Shown: positions 12,401-22,572, counted from the first letter of the stretch. The stretch is 64,000 nt of DNA from Dasyornis broadbenti (GCA_013397935.1 VZRN01000638.1:23917-87916), one strand, 5' to 3'. The notes: generated from the letters alone by a model not told the origin. Numbers and translations are program-made.

Positions 12401-15400
12401 CCTGGAGGTCAGAGCTGGGCTGGCAGGGAGAGTTCTGTTGTATTTTCCATGGGGAGGGAATGGCTGGGACAGATCTTTCAGTAAGATAAAAGGGGAAAAT
12501 AGTGTTAGAAAATGAGTGTAGAGAAAGGTGAAGATTAGGTAGGGGAGGAAGGTTTCGATTAAGTATTAGGGAGAAATTCTGTATTATAACAGTGGTGAGG
12601 CCCTGGCACAGGGTACCCAGAGAAGCTGTGGCTGCCCCTGGATCCCTGGAAGTGTCCAAGGCCAGGTTGTCCAGGGCTTGGATCAACCTGGGATAGTGGA
12701 AGGTGTCCCTGCCCATGGCAGGGGGTGGAATGGGATGAGCTGCACTTCCAAGCTGTAACTCAAAGGGGTGCCAATCCAAAAGAGTGAGAGCCACAAAGGA
12801 GATCTCACTGTGCACCTTCTGTCAGTGTGGGAAAGGGTCTGCATTTCCAGACTGCTCAGCAAGAAACTGAGCCTGAAGTGATGCAGAGCTCAGGTTACTG
12901 TTGGTGAGTATCCAGGTGAGATCCATGTGGGATCCATGTGGGATGGGGATGCAGTGGTGGTAAAGAGCCAGTGAAGCCTCGACTCTCAACTCTGGTGTCC
13001 ATGGGATGGAATGGCATCCACTGGGATGGGTTCTGCTCATTCATGCTCTTATCCCTTCCCACCTTTTTCTCTCCCAGGGAAGGTGCTTCAGTCTTAGTCC
13101 ATGGCAGTGAAGGAACTGATTCCACGCTCCAGGTCACTTCCCTGGCACAGATCATCCTGGATCCAAGGTGCAGGACCATCCGTGGCTTCGAGGCTCTTGT
13201 AGTGAGGGAGTGGCTGCAGGTAAGAAATAGCCCTGGACAGAACAACAGCCTGTTCTAGAGAAATGGATTGGGAAATAGCCTGAGAGGCAGCAAAGAGGTT
13301 GGGCCTTGTTGCAGCCCTGCTGGGTGTGAGAGTCTTTTGTCCTAAAGAGCAGCATCATTACTTGAGTCATTTGTCCTTCTGGCACTTCTGGGGCCTCTGC
13401 CTCTCTTGACAGGTTTTTGATTTTGGGGAAATGCCTGTTTGTGTGCTGAGGGTGAACATCTCATACTAAGAATGATTTGGGTTGGAAGGGACCTTAAAGA
13501 TCATCTTGTTCCACACCCCTGCCATGGGCAGGGACACCTTCCACTGGAGCAGGTGCTATCTCATTATCTCAGTATCTGTCTCATTAGAGAAAACTGTTCA
13601 GACTAAACCACAAAACCTAAGTTGTGCTCTTTGTACCTCTGCAGTCTGGTCCTCCAGTGTGCCCACCCCAGCTGGTTCCTGCTCACGTTTTCTGATCAAA
13701 CACAGCCTGAGAAGGGCAGGGAAATGGGTGATAGAATCACAGAACCATTTAGGTTGGAAAATACCTTAAAAGTTGTCAACTTCAGCTGTGCCCCAGCATT
13801 GCTAAGGCCACCACTGAGCCATGTCCCCTAGTGCCACGTCCACACAGCTTTTAAATCCCTGCAGGGATGGGGACCCACTATTGCCTTAGGCAGCTGTGCC
13901 AGGGCTGGACAGCCCTTTCCACGCAGAAATTTTCCCAGTATCCAATCTAAACCTCCCCTGGCACATCTTGAGGCTGTTCCCTCTCGTCCTGTCCCTGTTC
14001 CCTGGGAGCAGAGCCTGACCCCACCCTGGCTGCCCCCTCCTGTCAGGAGTTGTGCAGAGCCACCAGGTTCCCCCTGAGCCTCCTTTTCTCCAGGCTGAGC
14101 CCTTTCCCAGCTCCCTCAGCCGCTCCTGCTGCTCCAGGCCCTTCCCCAGCTCCGTTCCCTCCACTGGACGCACTCCAGCCCCTCCAGGTCTCTATTGTCA
14201 AGAGGAGCCCAAAACTGAATCCCAGATTTGAGGTGCCCCAGCAGTGCCAGCACAGAGCGTAATGGTTTCTCACAGCTTGTGCCTGGATGCCTGAGCAGTT
14301 GCATGGACAGAAAGAACTCTGAAGTGGTTTTTTTGCCCCCTGTCCTCACATCCCATTCCTTTATGTGTGATGCTCTCCCTCATTCCTACCCAGGCTGGCC
14401 ACCCTTTCCACCAGCGCTGTGCCCAGTCAGCCTATTCCAACAGCAAACAGAAGTGGGAGGCCCCGGTGTTCCTGCTCTTTCTGGAATGTGTGTGGCAAAT
14501 CCATCGGCAGTTCCCCTGCTCCTTCGAGTTCAACGAGCAGTTCCTCATCATGCTGTTTGAACATGCCTATGCTTCCCAGTTCGGCACTTTCCTGGGAAAC
14601 AACGAAAACGAAAGGTTGGTAAGGATGCTGGGCTTGAATCCATTAGATGTTGGGCTGAATTTGACAAAAAGAAGGTCACAGAATCATGGAATGGTTTGGG
14701 TTGGAAGGAACCTTAAAGATCATCTTGTTTCAACTCCCTGCTGTGGGCAGGGACACCTTCCACTATCCCAGGCTGCTCCAAGCCCTGTCCAACCTGGCCA
14801 AAAATCTCCTCCCATCACCAGTTTATTTAGTCTCTCACACAGAAACTCTTCCATAAAAGAAGAGCCAGCTGGAGTTTGCCATGAGTCACAGCTGTGGGAA
14901 GCAGACTTGTCCATGCAGGCCTGGAGGAGAAGGTCAAGGCAGGCAGAGGCCATAGCTGACAAATCCAGCCCTCACCTGTAGGGGAGGAATGTGACTGTGG
15001 TGGTCCTGGCACCCCCTGGGAACAGAAACAGGGTGAAGGACTGGAGCCTCCCACAGCTGCCAGAGAAGTTTGGATTCCTGTTTGGAGCTTGGCAGTGCTG
15101 CCCTCAGGACTCCTGACTCCAGTAAGGCCATGGCTGATGGTCCCCTGCTGAACTGAAGGCCACTGAGCAGGAAGGGAAAAGCAGAAGTGATATTCCAGAG
15201 CAGGAAGGCAATTTAAAGCTTCCTGTAAATCTCTCTGTCCTTAAAGTAATCTGGGCTTTGAAGAGACTCTGCTGCCTTCTGCAGGGCTGCTGATCCAGTC
15301 ATCTGCAAAACCAAGTTAGACTTGAAACCAATAAGCTGAAATTTGGAGGAGTATTGAATGTTACATGTAATAACCTGCCTGTCACATCTGAGCACGTCAG

Positions 15401-16834
15401 CCTGGGAGCACAGACAGGCCTGGAAGTCTGATGTTAAGCTTGTGCTGTCTGAAGCATTCATAGGAGTGGTGAATCTCCTGCCTGGCTGGCAGTTCAATTT
15501 GCCAGTGCAGGCAGAATGAGATTTGCTGGAATCCAAGGCACAGGGATCCCTGTGGAACCCTGGAGGTGGGATTGCCCCAGGAAAACAGCACTGCTTGCTC
15601 TGTGTGCTCAGTTCCTTGCTGCCACCAGAGGGACCTGTCAGATGTGTCCATTCCAACACCAACGCTCCTTTTATGTGTTCTGGAATTCCATTCCCATCCT
15701 TCCCTGATGCAACCCTACCCCACCTCCCATCCTTACTCTTAACACAGGAGCCTGGTCCCTCTCAAAACCTGGCACTGAAAGCACTGTGGGGAGGTGAGTG
15801 ATTTTTTCACTTGGACAGCATCAGCCAACTTCCACCTAACTCACAAGTGTTGTTTCCCCATCTTTTATTCAAAACTAATTGTAGTCAGCCAGGCTGAGTA
15901 AATTCCTTTAGGTTCACACCCTGTGCCATGATGGTGAAAGGTACTGAAGGGATTAACCTGAATTATCTGGGGGAGTAGCACATAGGAAAACTTGTGGCCT
16001 TCTGGTCTGTGTGGTTCTAACAGGAGCCTTACAGATCCAAGTGTGTAAAACTAACTTGTTCCTGTGGGTTTCTTAGGGCTAAACTGAAACTGCCTCAGAA
16101 GACCATGTCCCTCTGGTCCTGGGTGAACAGGCCTGAAGAGCTGAGCAGGTTCCAGAACCCTCTTTATGAGGCCAACAGCCTTGTCATCTGGCCCTCTGTG
16201 GCCCCACAGAGCCTGCAGCTCTGGGAAGGTGAGCAGGTTTCCTTTTCCTGTTGCAAGCAGTATCTCTTTTGTGATTATTTGTCAGTCTTCATTACTGACC
16301 ACTCTGGAGAATCCACGTGCAGTGGGTTCCCTGCTGCAGACACTTTCTCCATCCCATGGGTGCTGAGTTGCTAGCAGTGACACAATCAGGCTGCCGTGGC
16401 AGGGTGGAGACTGAAAATGGAGTGGTCTGATAAGTATATGATGAAAACAGGAATGAAACCCCCTCATTTTTCCTTTATTAATCTTGTTTGGTTGGATGGT
16501 GAACCTGGAGAGGAGGGGGGAAGTTATTTAGGGGGGAGGGAAAGGGAAGAAAGTGTGAACTGTGTGCACTTTACTTGAGAGCTGATGGAATGTGAACGAC
16601 CTTCGTGAATTCCTCCTTGTTTCGAGAAACCTTTGTGACCTGAGTGTCTCTGAGCTTCCAGGTGTCTTCCTCCGGTGGAACAGGCCTTCCAAATTCCTGA
16701 AGGAAGCCGAAGAAGAAACGATCAACATTATCAAGTACAACAAGGAGCTGCAGGCCAAGGTGAACGCACTGAGGAGGCAGCTGGCGGAGATGGAGACGGA
16801 TGAAGAGGCGCAGGAGGAACAGGAGGACCCATGA
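299..16834 (+). CDS. MTMR9: MTMR9, myotubularin-related protein 9 (pseudophosphatase), 10 exons
   Basis: Joined exons: 299-483, 2825-2933, 3257-3382, 8231-8404, 10035-10252, 11175-11336, 13078-13219, 14394-14614, 16077-16228, 16662-16834. They sum to 1662 nt, giving 553 residues plus TGA; the human protein is about 549. Every junction is GT-AG and keeps frame. The ATG has A at -3 and G at +4. Order of domains: PH-GRAM about residues 1-120, inactive myotubularin phosphatase domain about 125-500, C-terminal coiled coil about 508-540. The catalytic loop reads VHGSEGTDST at residues 332-341, so the Cys and Arg of the CX5R motif are replaced by Gly334 and Ser340. In the family, MTMR9 binds MTMR6, MTMR7 or MTMR8 through the coiled coil and raises their activity on PI3P and PI(3,5)P2 at endomembranes. 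No frameshift or stop breaks the gene. Identity rests on near-continuous agreement with the known vertebrate protein. Confidence 0.97.
633..860 (+). repeat. CR1 LINE 3' fragment, sense
   Basis: Runs from GCCAGGGGAGGTTCAGGTTG through CATTGGAATGCCCAGGGAAG to TTGGACTCAATGATCTTGG and a TTAATGATTCTTT tail. This is the older CR1 3' type with the 'dominant cell' of a ggtcacaggttgga segment, distinct from the young copies around 50 kb. Confidence 0.85.
2395..2600 (-). repeat. CR1 LINE 3' fragment, antisense
   Basis: Starts with CAGAATGGTTTGGGTTGGAG and continues through the GGGCAGGGACAGCTTCCACT and CCAACCTGGCCTTGGAC blocks into GGGCAGCCACAGCTTCTCTG. Lies near the end of MTMR9 intron 1. Confidence 0.9.
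2825..2933 (+). CDS. MTMR9: MTMR9 coding exon 2
   Basis: Acceptor TGCTGTAG|GTTCC, donor ATCGAG|GTGAGG. Encodes residues 62-98 of the PH-GRAM domain, including the conserved stretch CKDLRIIQLDIPGMEECL. Confidence 0.95.
2934..3256 (+). other. MTMR9: MTMR9 intron 2, half CR1
   Basis: Only 323 bases long; about half of it is the CR1 fragment at 3083-3243, which reaches almost to the acceptor. Confidence 0.9.
3083..3243 (+). repeat. CR1 LINE 3' fragment, sense, abutting an acceptor
   Basis: Contains CCTGGAAGTGTCCAAGACCA, TTGGAGCAACCTGGGATAG and CCTTCCAACCCCAACCTGTG and ends at GATTCCATGATT, about 14 bases before MTMR9 exon 3. Confidence 0.9.
3257..3382 (+). CDS. MTMR9: MTMR9 coding exon 3
   Basis: Acceptor CCACACAG|GCACTT, donor TCCGTG|GTGAGT; phase 0 at both ends. 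Encodes residues 99-140, with the conserved LMYPFFYRPMFEV segment that joins the GRAM and phosphatase domains. A CR1 fragment ends about 14 bases before this exon. Confidence 0.95.
3383..8230 (+). other. MTMR9: MTMR9 intron 3 (4.8 kb)
   Basis: The longest intron of the gene and the only long stretch in the window where I recognise no CR1. It holds T-rich runs near 4167-4200, a long pyrimidine tract at 5331-5490 and otherwise unique sequence. No alternative exon could be supported. Confidence 0.85.
5331..5490 (+). repeat. Polypyrimidine tract in MTMR9 intron 3
   Basis: About 160 bases almost entirely C and T on the plus strand, with only scattered A or G, built of TTTTC, CTTTCC and CCCC blocks. 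It is low-complexity and could bind pyrimidine-tract proteins in the transcript or adopt a triplex; neither is shown. Confidence 0.85.
8231..8404 (+). CDS. MTMR9: MTMR9 coding exon 4
   Basis: Acceptor GTTTTTCAG|ACC, donor GGGATG|GTGAGC; phase 0 at both ends. Encodes residues 141-198, with CPSYPP, the RHGGRFPVLSYYH segment and NGM, typical of the myotubularin phosphatase domain. Confidence 0.96.
8405..10034 (+). other. MTMR9: MTMR9 intron 4
   Basis: Unique sequence apart from one antisense CR1 fragment. The open frame crossing exon 5 from 9861 is read-through of the intron end and has no independent support. Confidence 0.85.
9582..9735 (-). repeat. CR1 LINE 3' fragment, antisense
   Basis: Begins TCATAGAATCACAGGATGG, then GGTTGGAAGGATCCTTAAAG, CCCTGCCGTGGGCAGGGATG and CTGGCCTGGAACACTTCCAG. 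The last block is partly duplicated. Confidence 0.9.
10035..10252 (+). CDS. MTMR9: MTMR9 coding exon 5
   Basis: Acceptor TCCCCAG|GCGATG, donor GAGAG|GTGGGT. Encodes residues 199-270 and two bases of 271. It contains SQPLTGTNGRRCKEDEKL and the KGGGFEQE and YPQWRRIHK segments of the phosphatase domain. Confidence 0.96.
10253..11174 (+). other. MTMR9: MTMR9 intron 5
   Basis: Contains one sense CR1 fragment at 10611-10770. The rest is unique and shows no exon. Confidence 0.85.
10611..10770 (+). repeat. CR1 LINE 3' fragment, sense
   Basis: CCCATCCCTGGAAGTGTCCA, then GTGGAAGGTGTCCCTGCCCA and GGTCCTTTCCAACCCAAACC. A short internal piece is missing between AAGTGTCCAA and CTTGGAGCAA. Confidence 0.9.
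11175..11336 (+). CDS. MTMR9: MTMR9 coding exon 6
   Basis: Acceptor CCCAAAG|GTTTAA, donor GACAG|GTAAAT. Encodes residues 271-324 and two bases of 325, including the KLVEACNDQSHNMDRWLSKL segment just before the pseudo-active-site loop. Confidence 0.96.
11337..13077 (+). other. MTMR9: MTMR9 intron 6
   Basis: Holds one sense CR1 fragment at 12490-12742 and a small local duplication of GATCCATGTGGG near 12918-12942. Otherwise unremarkable. Confidence 0.85.
12490..12742 (+). repeat. CR1 LINE 3' fragment, sense
   Basis: The 5' part is diverged. From GGTGAGGCCCTGGCACAGGG it is clear, through CAGAGAAGCTGTGGCTGCCC to GCAGGGGGTGGAATGGGATG, and it lacks the terminal tail. Confidence 0.88.
13078..13219 (+). 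CDS. MTMR9: MTMR9 coding exon 7, with the dead active-site loop
   Basis: Acceptor CTCCCAG|GGAAGG, donor CTGCAG|GTAAGA. Encodes residues 325-372. The P-loop is VHGSEGTDST; active family members have Cys where this has Gly334 and Arg where this has Ser340. The following LQVTSLAQIIL and TIRGFEAL segments are conserved. Confidence 0.96.
13468..13547 (-). repeat. CR1 LINE 3' tail fragment, antisense
   Basis: Only the terminal 80 bases: AGAATGATTTGGGTTGGAAG to GGGCAGGGACACCTTCCACT. Confidence 0.88.
13731..14262 (-). repeat. CR1 LINE 3' fragment, antisense, about 530 bp
   Basis: Starts ATAGAATCACAGAACCATTT and includes ACTGAGCCATGTCCCCTAG, TCCTGTCAGGAGTTGTGCAG and CTCCTTTTCTCCAGGCTGAG. It is an older subfamily than most other copies here and one of the longest in the window. 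Same subfamily as the sense copy at 25055-25465. Confidence 0.9.
14394..14614 (+). CDS. MTMR9: MTMR9 coding exon 8
   Basis: Acceptor CTACCCAG|GCTGGC, donor GAAAG|GTTGGT, a weaker donor than those of the other exons. Encodes residues 373-445 and two bases of 446, including HPFHQRCAQSAY and LFEHAYASQFGTFLGNNE. Antisense CR1 copies lie on both sides of the exon. Confidence 0.95.
14615..16076 (+). other. MTMR9: MTMR9 intron 8
   Basis: Has an antisense CR1 fragment beginning about 60 bases after the donor. The open frame from exon 8 runs into it and is not a real protein extension. The rest is unique. Confidence 0.85.
14676..14800 (-). repeat. CR1 LINE 3' fragment, antisense
   Basis: TCACAGAATCATGGAATGG through GGGCAGGGACACCTTCCACT to CCAAGCCCTGTCCAACCTGG. 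Confidence 0.9.
16077..16228 (+). CDS. MTMR9: MTMR9 coding exon 9
   Basis: Acceptor TTTCTTAG|GGCTAA, donor GGAAG|GTGAGC. Encodes residues 446-496 plus one base of Gly497, including KTMSLWSWVN and LVIWPSVAPQSLQLWEG at the end of the phosphatase domain. Confidence 0.95.
16229..16661 (+). other. MTMR9: MTMR9 intron 9
   Basis: 433 bases of unique sequence with a short purine-rich stretch near 16510-16550. No repeat or exon recognised. Confidence 0.85.
16662..16834 (+). CDS. MTMR9: MTMR9 coding exon 10 and stop
   Basis: Acceptor GCTTCCAG|GTGTCT. Encodes residues 497-553 and TGA at 16832-16834. The charged heptad-like region around YNKELQAKVNALRRQLAEME is the dimerisation coiled coil. It ends in an acidic tail a few residues longer than in human. 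Confidence 0.95.
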
Positions 16835-19800
16835 GCTGGGCTTTGCCTCAGGCCTTTGCTTTCCAGCCCCCTTTACATCGAGGAAGAAACATGGAAAGTG
16901 CATGTTCTGCTGAGCCCTTGGGTGCAGCTGACCCTCCCACTGCTGAACCCTTCACTCCATGAACCTCCCTGCTTTTTGGGGAGGGGCTTTTGTTTTGTTT
17001 ACAGAGAAGACACAGCTGGGCACAATGTCCCCTCTTGGCAGCTTTTCTGTCTCACAATTGGGTGCAGTGTCAGCAGAAGCTGGAACTCTTTACCTCCAAC
17101 TGTGTGGATGAGCAGGATGGGCCTAGAGACAGGATGTCTCCAATTTATTTTGGACTTTTTCTGGTTTTGTTGAACACTCACAGGATTGAGATACAGAGAT
17201 AGGTAAAGGTATTTTGTCTGAAAGCACCTTTTCTCTCCAGGAGTAGGTAAGGCAGCTTAAGAGCCCTATTCTGCCAGTCTACACAATATTCTCAGTAGCC
17301 TTCACATCTCACACTTGGGTTTTTGTGTTCAGCATTGACTTGGGAGCAGGAAGTTAAATTCCAAACCAGAGCATGACATTTCAGTGCAATACAGAATTGA
17401 AGGAGGGATTCTGCTGCTAATATTTAAGCCATGACCTTCAGGTGGAATTGTCCCTCGTGGACAAGGATCTCCTAAGGAATAACAAACTTTTTTAATTCTA
17501 CCTGGAAAACAAAAAGGTTTAGTAGTCGGTGGGGGTGTTCTCTTGCAGAACAGGGTTCAGAGCTGTCCTTTAAACCAGAGCCAAGCTGCCTTCTTGGAAA
17601 TTCCAACCCCCCTGGCTGAGTTTGGACACCTGGCCGGGTTCACAGCATTGCCAGGGTGCAAAAGCAGCACTTCATTTACAGCTCAACAAAACACTTTTGT
17701 TCCGCCTGATGTGCATTTCCTTCTTGTGCTCTTATGTCCACGTTGTGAAACCTCAAAAGCAGAAGCTGGAAGTTCAGGTGACCTCAGATGAAGGGGCCAT
17801 CACACTACAAAAATACTAAGAGTTTAGATGATTTGTAGCTGCTAAAACTACTTAAGGACTTCAGGGATAAGCTTTTTCCCATTTAACTTGGTATTTTGTA
17901 GCTGCTCCTTCTGTTTCTGTGGCTTCAATCTGCTTTGTATAAAATCAGAGTTCTCTCTAGTGATTTTTTTTTTTTTTTTTCTCTCCTTTAAAAAGACAGG
18001 TAGGAGTAGGTGTGAAATACTCACTGAGGCATTTTTCCAGTTTGATTCCATGGGCAGCTTTACAGGACTGGGAAAAAGTTGGATTAACAGCAGCACATGT
18101 GGCTGGGATTATCCAGAAAAGAGTTTCCTGTTAGCCTGGTTCTGCCGGAATGAACAGAGCTGCAGTAGGTCAGTGGTGTGAACCCTTTGGAAACTGTTGA
18201 GCTTCCAGTTTAAGGAATGAAGCTGCCTTTGTTTGAAAGCCACTTCACATAGATACGTGTGAAAATGCAGGATCTTTAGTTGTCATAGAAGTAGCTGGAG
18301 AAGAACCTGCAAAAGTCATGTAGCCGCTAAATATAGTCTAAGAAAATTCTATAACCAAGGAAGTGATATAAAACTATGTGATAGCGGTCAAGTGCTGCCT
18401 TAATGCCTTTTGTTCAGTCCTTATTTCCTTAATTATTTCCTTTTTGCCTAAGCTAAACTTAGCCCTGGAGTCCTCTGGCTTAAAAAATAACAAAAATTCC
18501 CTTTTAAACCATTGCTCGCTTAAGGCAGAAGAGTGATTTCCCGCTGCCTGTAATGCCAATTCTTTTTAGCTTTGGAGCCTAAATCCAGTCTGACGCGGAG
18601 GGTGCTGCTCAGGGTGGCTGGGGATCTCCCCTGTTACGCAGAACAGGCACAACTGGGCTGTGCCCTCCTCCAGATCTGGAGGTAGCTCTGGGTACGTTGT
18701 TCATACAAGCCCTTAAAGTGATTGTTCACCCGTTAAAATGATGTTTTTGGGATCTGCACCTGCCTGGGTGGTGTTTCCTTACCCCATTCAGAATTTCTCC
18801 ATCTGAAATCCATTATCCCCAGCCAGATGGGAAGGATTCAGAAGGCACTATTTTCCCTGTAATAGACTCTACATAAAACACTCTTAAAGGTTATGCAGTT
18901 CCCTAACACAGTAATTATAGATTGAACTAAATAATAGAGAAGCAGAGAGGGGTTTTTTTGGATCTAATTGCCTGGCTGCTCCAGCCTCTCCTGCAAACTG
19001 CAGGCATCCGAGGAAATTGGGAAACCAGCTGTGACAGCCAACAAAAGGCAGCACATTCCTTCTGAGCTGGCATTCATTTCAGCCTCCACTTGGGTTGAAT
19101 CCACACCCAAGTGCTTCGTGTGCCTTGGGAATGTGGATCCCAGCCTTCCTGTGGCAGTGCTGGTGTCGTTCTGAGCAGCTCCAGGCATTTATTCCACAAT
19201 TCCTGGGCCATGCAGCACCTTGTCCCTACACAGGTTCAGTGGCAAAGGCCTGGGAGGGCTTGCAGGAGATGGAGTGGAGATGTGTGGTGGTGTGGATCCT
19301 CCTGGGAGAGGACACTTCCCACAGCTCTGCTGCCACATTCCCTTTGAATTTTTCCATTCCCAGTGCTTCCCAGGCTCCAGACGCACAGCAGAACGCTCCC
19401 ATTCTTCGCTTCGCTGCTTGCCTCCCCTATTTAATCCCATATTTAATATCACTGGTGGGTTTGCTCCTCTCAGAGGGGGGATCCCTGCCCTCTGAATCTC
19501 CTGTTTGCAGATTCCCTGTGCTCTGGCTGTTCCCTGTGCCACTGCCTTACGCCCTCGCTGCCACCCTGCTCCTGCTCTTTTGCACACGCTCTGTGTAACA
19601 AGCTGGACACTGAAAGCCCCATCTCCCCATTTTGGGGGCAATCCACGAGGACAGTCTGCCATTTACCAAAAAAAGAAGGGAAAAGGAACTAACTTGCACA
19701 GTTTTCGTAAGGGAAATATGAAATATGTACCTTCAATATTTTGATTGTATTGATTAACGCTTGAATGTGGCGCTGGTTTTGACGTGCACTATTGTCCCTG

Positions 19801-20330
19801 TTGCATAGGATCTCGTTTAAAATTGCACTGTACAGCATTTTTGGTGTCTCATGTGTGCTTTGCCAAAAGCCTTGGGGAAGTGCTCTCGTCGTGTACAGGT
19901 TCTGTGTGAGGGGAGAGGTTTATCCCAGCACTCGCTGCTCTCCGCGGCAGCAGCGCCGCGTGCCGTGTGTCTGCTCACTACTGCCAGCTCAGTGATGAGT
20001 GCGCTGCTGTCCCAACATCTGGAACCGCTCTTTGGACTTGGCTGCTGCATCGGTCTTGATTTTGTTCCTGTAAAATTTGAAATGCCAGGGCTGGGAGTTG
20101 TGTGCTGGTGTTAGGTGTTTGCTGTCTGTGTACAGAATCCCAGCTGCCGTGGTGTGGAATTTATTGCAACAAAAAAAAAGTAACAAATCTAGGGGAAAAA
20201 GAAGATGATGGCTCAAGGTTCAGCCATTTGGGGGGAGCAAAACAGATACAAAGTGGCTGTAAACTTTGCTGTAGATATGTTGAGAACATAGATGTGTCTG
20301 TTTAAATTAAAACCATAGAGACTAAAAAGT
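16835..20330 (+). other. MTMR9: Probable MTMR9 3' UTR
   Basis: Follows the TGA without any recognised CR1 for 3.5 kb, which contrasts with the spacer beyond. No AATAAA was found earlier; ATTAAA at 20306-20311 is followed by T- and GT-rich sequence at 20348-20375, the usual layout of a cleavage site. The end is inferred. Confidence 0.55.
20306..20311 (+). terminator. MTMR9: Candidate poly(A) signal ATTAAA of MTMR9
   Basis: ATTAAA with a downstream T/GT-rich element about 40 bases on. Another hexamer, AATAAA at 22428-22433, lies beyond a CR1 copy and is a weaker alternative. Confidence 0.5.
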
Positions 20331-20728
20331 CCTTTATTACACTGCTGAATCTTTTTTATTAGCGTGGCGTTTGCTTCCCACAGGAGGGATGTGGGTGGGT
20401 GTGACTTGGATGAAGCTCTTGCCTGAAATTTTAGCTCTTTTCAGCTCGACTGTGCTTTATTCTACAGCTGGACAGGCCCTGTGGTGGTAGAAGAGGGATG
20501 AAAGGAGAAGGGTGAGACCCTGAGTCTGTGAGGGGCTTGCAGAGCTCTGCTCCCATGGTTTTGGTCCTCCGACAGCAGCTCTGCACATGGTAGATAAACA
20601 GTTTGATTAGCCAAGGTTTTATACAGGTATTGATCTGTTTATCCTGGTATTGATCTCTCCAAAGGACTCAGGACAGGAAAGTTCACAGGGAAAGGGGTTT
20701 GGAGTGAAGCAAAGCCTTGCAAGAAGGT

Positions 20729-20993
20729 GATAGGATATAGGGGAGTGGTTTGAAACCAGACCAGGAGAGATTTAGATGAGATATGGAGAATAAATCCTTC
20801 CCTGTGAGGGAGGGAGGCCCTGGCACAGGTTGTCCAGAGAAGCTGTGGCTGCCCCTGGGTCCCTGGAAGTGTCCAAGGCCAGGTTGGACAGGGCTTGGAG
20901 CAGCCTGGGACAGTGGAAGGTGTCCCTGGCTATGGCAGGGGGTGGAATGGGATGAACTTTAAGGTCTCTTCCAACCCAAACCATTCTGGGGCT
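20729..20993 (+). repeat. CR1 LINE 3' fragment, sense
   Basis: GATTTAGATGAGATATGGAG, then GAGGCCCTGGCACAGGTTGT and CCAAGGCCAGGTTGGACAGG to TTCCAACCCAAACCATTCTG. Confidence 0.92.
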
Positions 20994-21490
20994 CTGAAGT
21001 CCATCGGTGACTGGGGTCACAGTTTCCTGTTGGTTTTAAGGTGTGGGGGTTCATTGGTGCCAGGGGAAGGAACATAAAAAGGACAAATAGCTCCTGGGAA
21101 ATGGAGGCGGGGATCTGTGGGAACTCCTGGATCTCTCCTGACTGGTGAGTCAGGAGGCTGGGAACTACTGGGCCATCCGTTTCCCTGTGTTCATTGAGGT
21201 TTCTGCAACTCCTGAGGAAGGTGATGAGTTTTTGTGGCTTTTGGGCTTTGATCAGATGGAGACTGGGGGTGTCTGTGCTGCCCTACAGCCTGTGCAGCCC
21301 ATGAGATAACAGAGGGACGGGTGCTGAAGGTTTTGATGTGAAAAAATTGATATTCAGCCACTATTTGTTCAAGATGTTTCACCAGGGACTTCCACAAACA
21401 GAGTAGGTATGGTTTAAATACTTTCAGTGATGATCAGGCAGTCTGATTTGGGTTAAACTTGATTTTTGGAGGGGAGGGAGAAAATAACTG

Positions 21491-21620
21491 GAGAATCATG
21501 GAATGGTTTTGGTCAGATGCTTAAAGATCATCCTGTTCTACCCCCTGCCATGGGCAGGGACATCTCCCACTGTCCCAGGCTGCTCCAAGCCATCCAATCT
21601 GGCCTTGAACATTTCCAGGC
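21491..21620 (-). repeat. CR1 LINE 3' fragment, antisense
   Basis: GAGAATCATGGAATGGTTTT, CCCCTGCCATGGGCAGGGAC and CTGGCCTTGAACATTTCCAG. It has small internal deletions. Confidence 0.88.
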
Positions 21621-22529
21621 ACGAGATCTGACCAAGTGTTGAAATTTTTCTTTAACTTTTTTTTGAATCTGTTGATTTTGTCTTCTTTGAAATCCCAAGT
21701 GTTTTTGCTTCGTGCCGTTGTAGGAGTCTCTTCCACGCTGCCTTTTTTCCCCTCAGCGGTGAGAGAAAAAACAATGAGGAGGAATTCCTCTTGCACTGGA
21801 TGTAACTCGGGATGCTGGGCTGTGCTGGGCTGCTTGCAGCTTCCCCTGCTGTGGAAATGTCACCACAAGCCCGTGGTGTTTGTCTTTCAGAGCTGAGCTG
21901 GTTCTTTCAAAGCTGATCCTTTGATTTTTCTCTTGGGAGGGTGTTGCGGATGGCTGTGGATGCTTTATCTGATGCTGCAGGTCAGCTCATGGGGGCTTTG
22001 CTCTTAGAGCTCCAAATCTGCTCCATCAGGATCTTAAAATACTTGCAGACAACCTGGGCACTACACAGATGTAGTTACACTACTAAAAAACACAGTGTAG
22101 TTGCTAAAATCAGGTTTCTTACAGCTTTTACCGCTGTTGTAACCTTTTACATGACCGGTTTACACATCCCAGTTTGTACTGGTTCTGTACAGAGGGATGG
22201 TTTCAGGCTTGAAAGGTGTAGCCTGTAATCATTGTGTGAAGGAAAAAAGGCTTTTTTGGCATACAGAGGTAGAAGAGATAAAGGAAATCTGCTTCCTACT
22301 GCTCTTTCCTGGCATGGAAAACATTTTTTGGAATGCCCTACCAAGGTAAGTACAGCGTTTCTACAGGGAATTTTCTGGGTTTGGCTTTTAAGTGCTTGGT
22401 GGTACGAAATGAAAACTTTGTGGCAGGAATAAAGATTGTTTCAGAGTTTGTTGGGTTATTTTTTTAGCAGAGAACTGCTTGCTGTCTCTAAACTGTGCTC
22501 CGTCTCATCACATCCGTTTTTTGGGTCCC

Positions 22530-22572
22530 AGCCTGGTCTTGAACACTTCCAGGGATGGGGCAGCTACATCCA
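22530..22572 (-). repeat. Short CR1 remnant, antisense
   Basis: Only CCTGGTCTTGAACACTTCCA and GGGATGGGGCAGCTACATC remain. Confidence 0.6.

Larger units (their letters stand above)
13220..14393 (+). other. MTMR9: MTMR9 intron 7, largely CR1
   Basis: Two antisense CR1 copies (13468-13547 and 13731-14262) make up about half of it. Between and around them is unique sequence. Confidence 0.85.

Noticed and set aside
14367..14981. 204-residue frame starting before MTMR9 exon 8
   Set aside because: It is exon 8 plus intron read-through into a CR1. The family protein and the GT donor show the exon ends at 14614.
21757..22345. Possible exon between CCCCTCAG (21756) and AAG|GTAAGT (22345), with AATAAA at 22428
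   Set aside because: Splice-like signals of this quality are expected by chance. There is no coding potential, and nothing links them to MTMR9.
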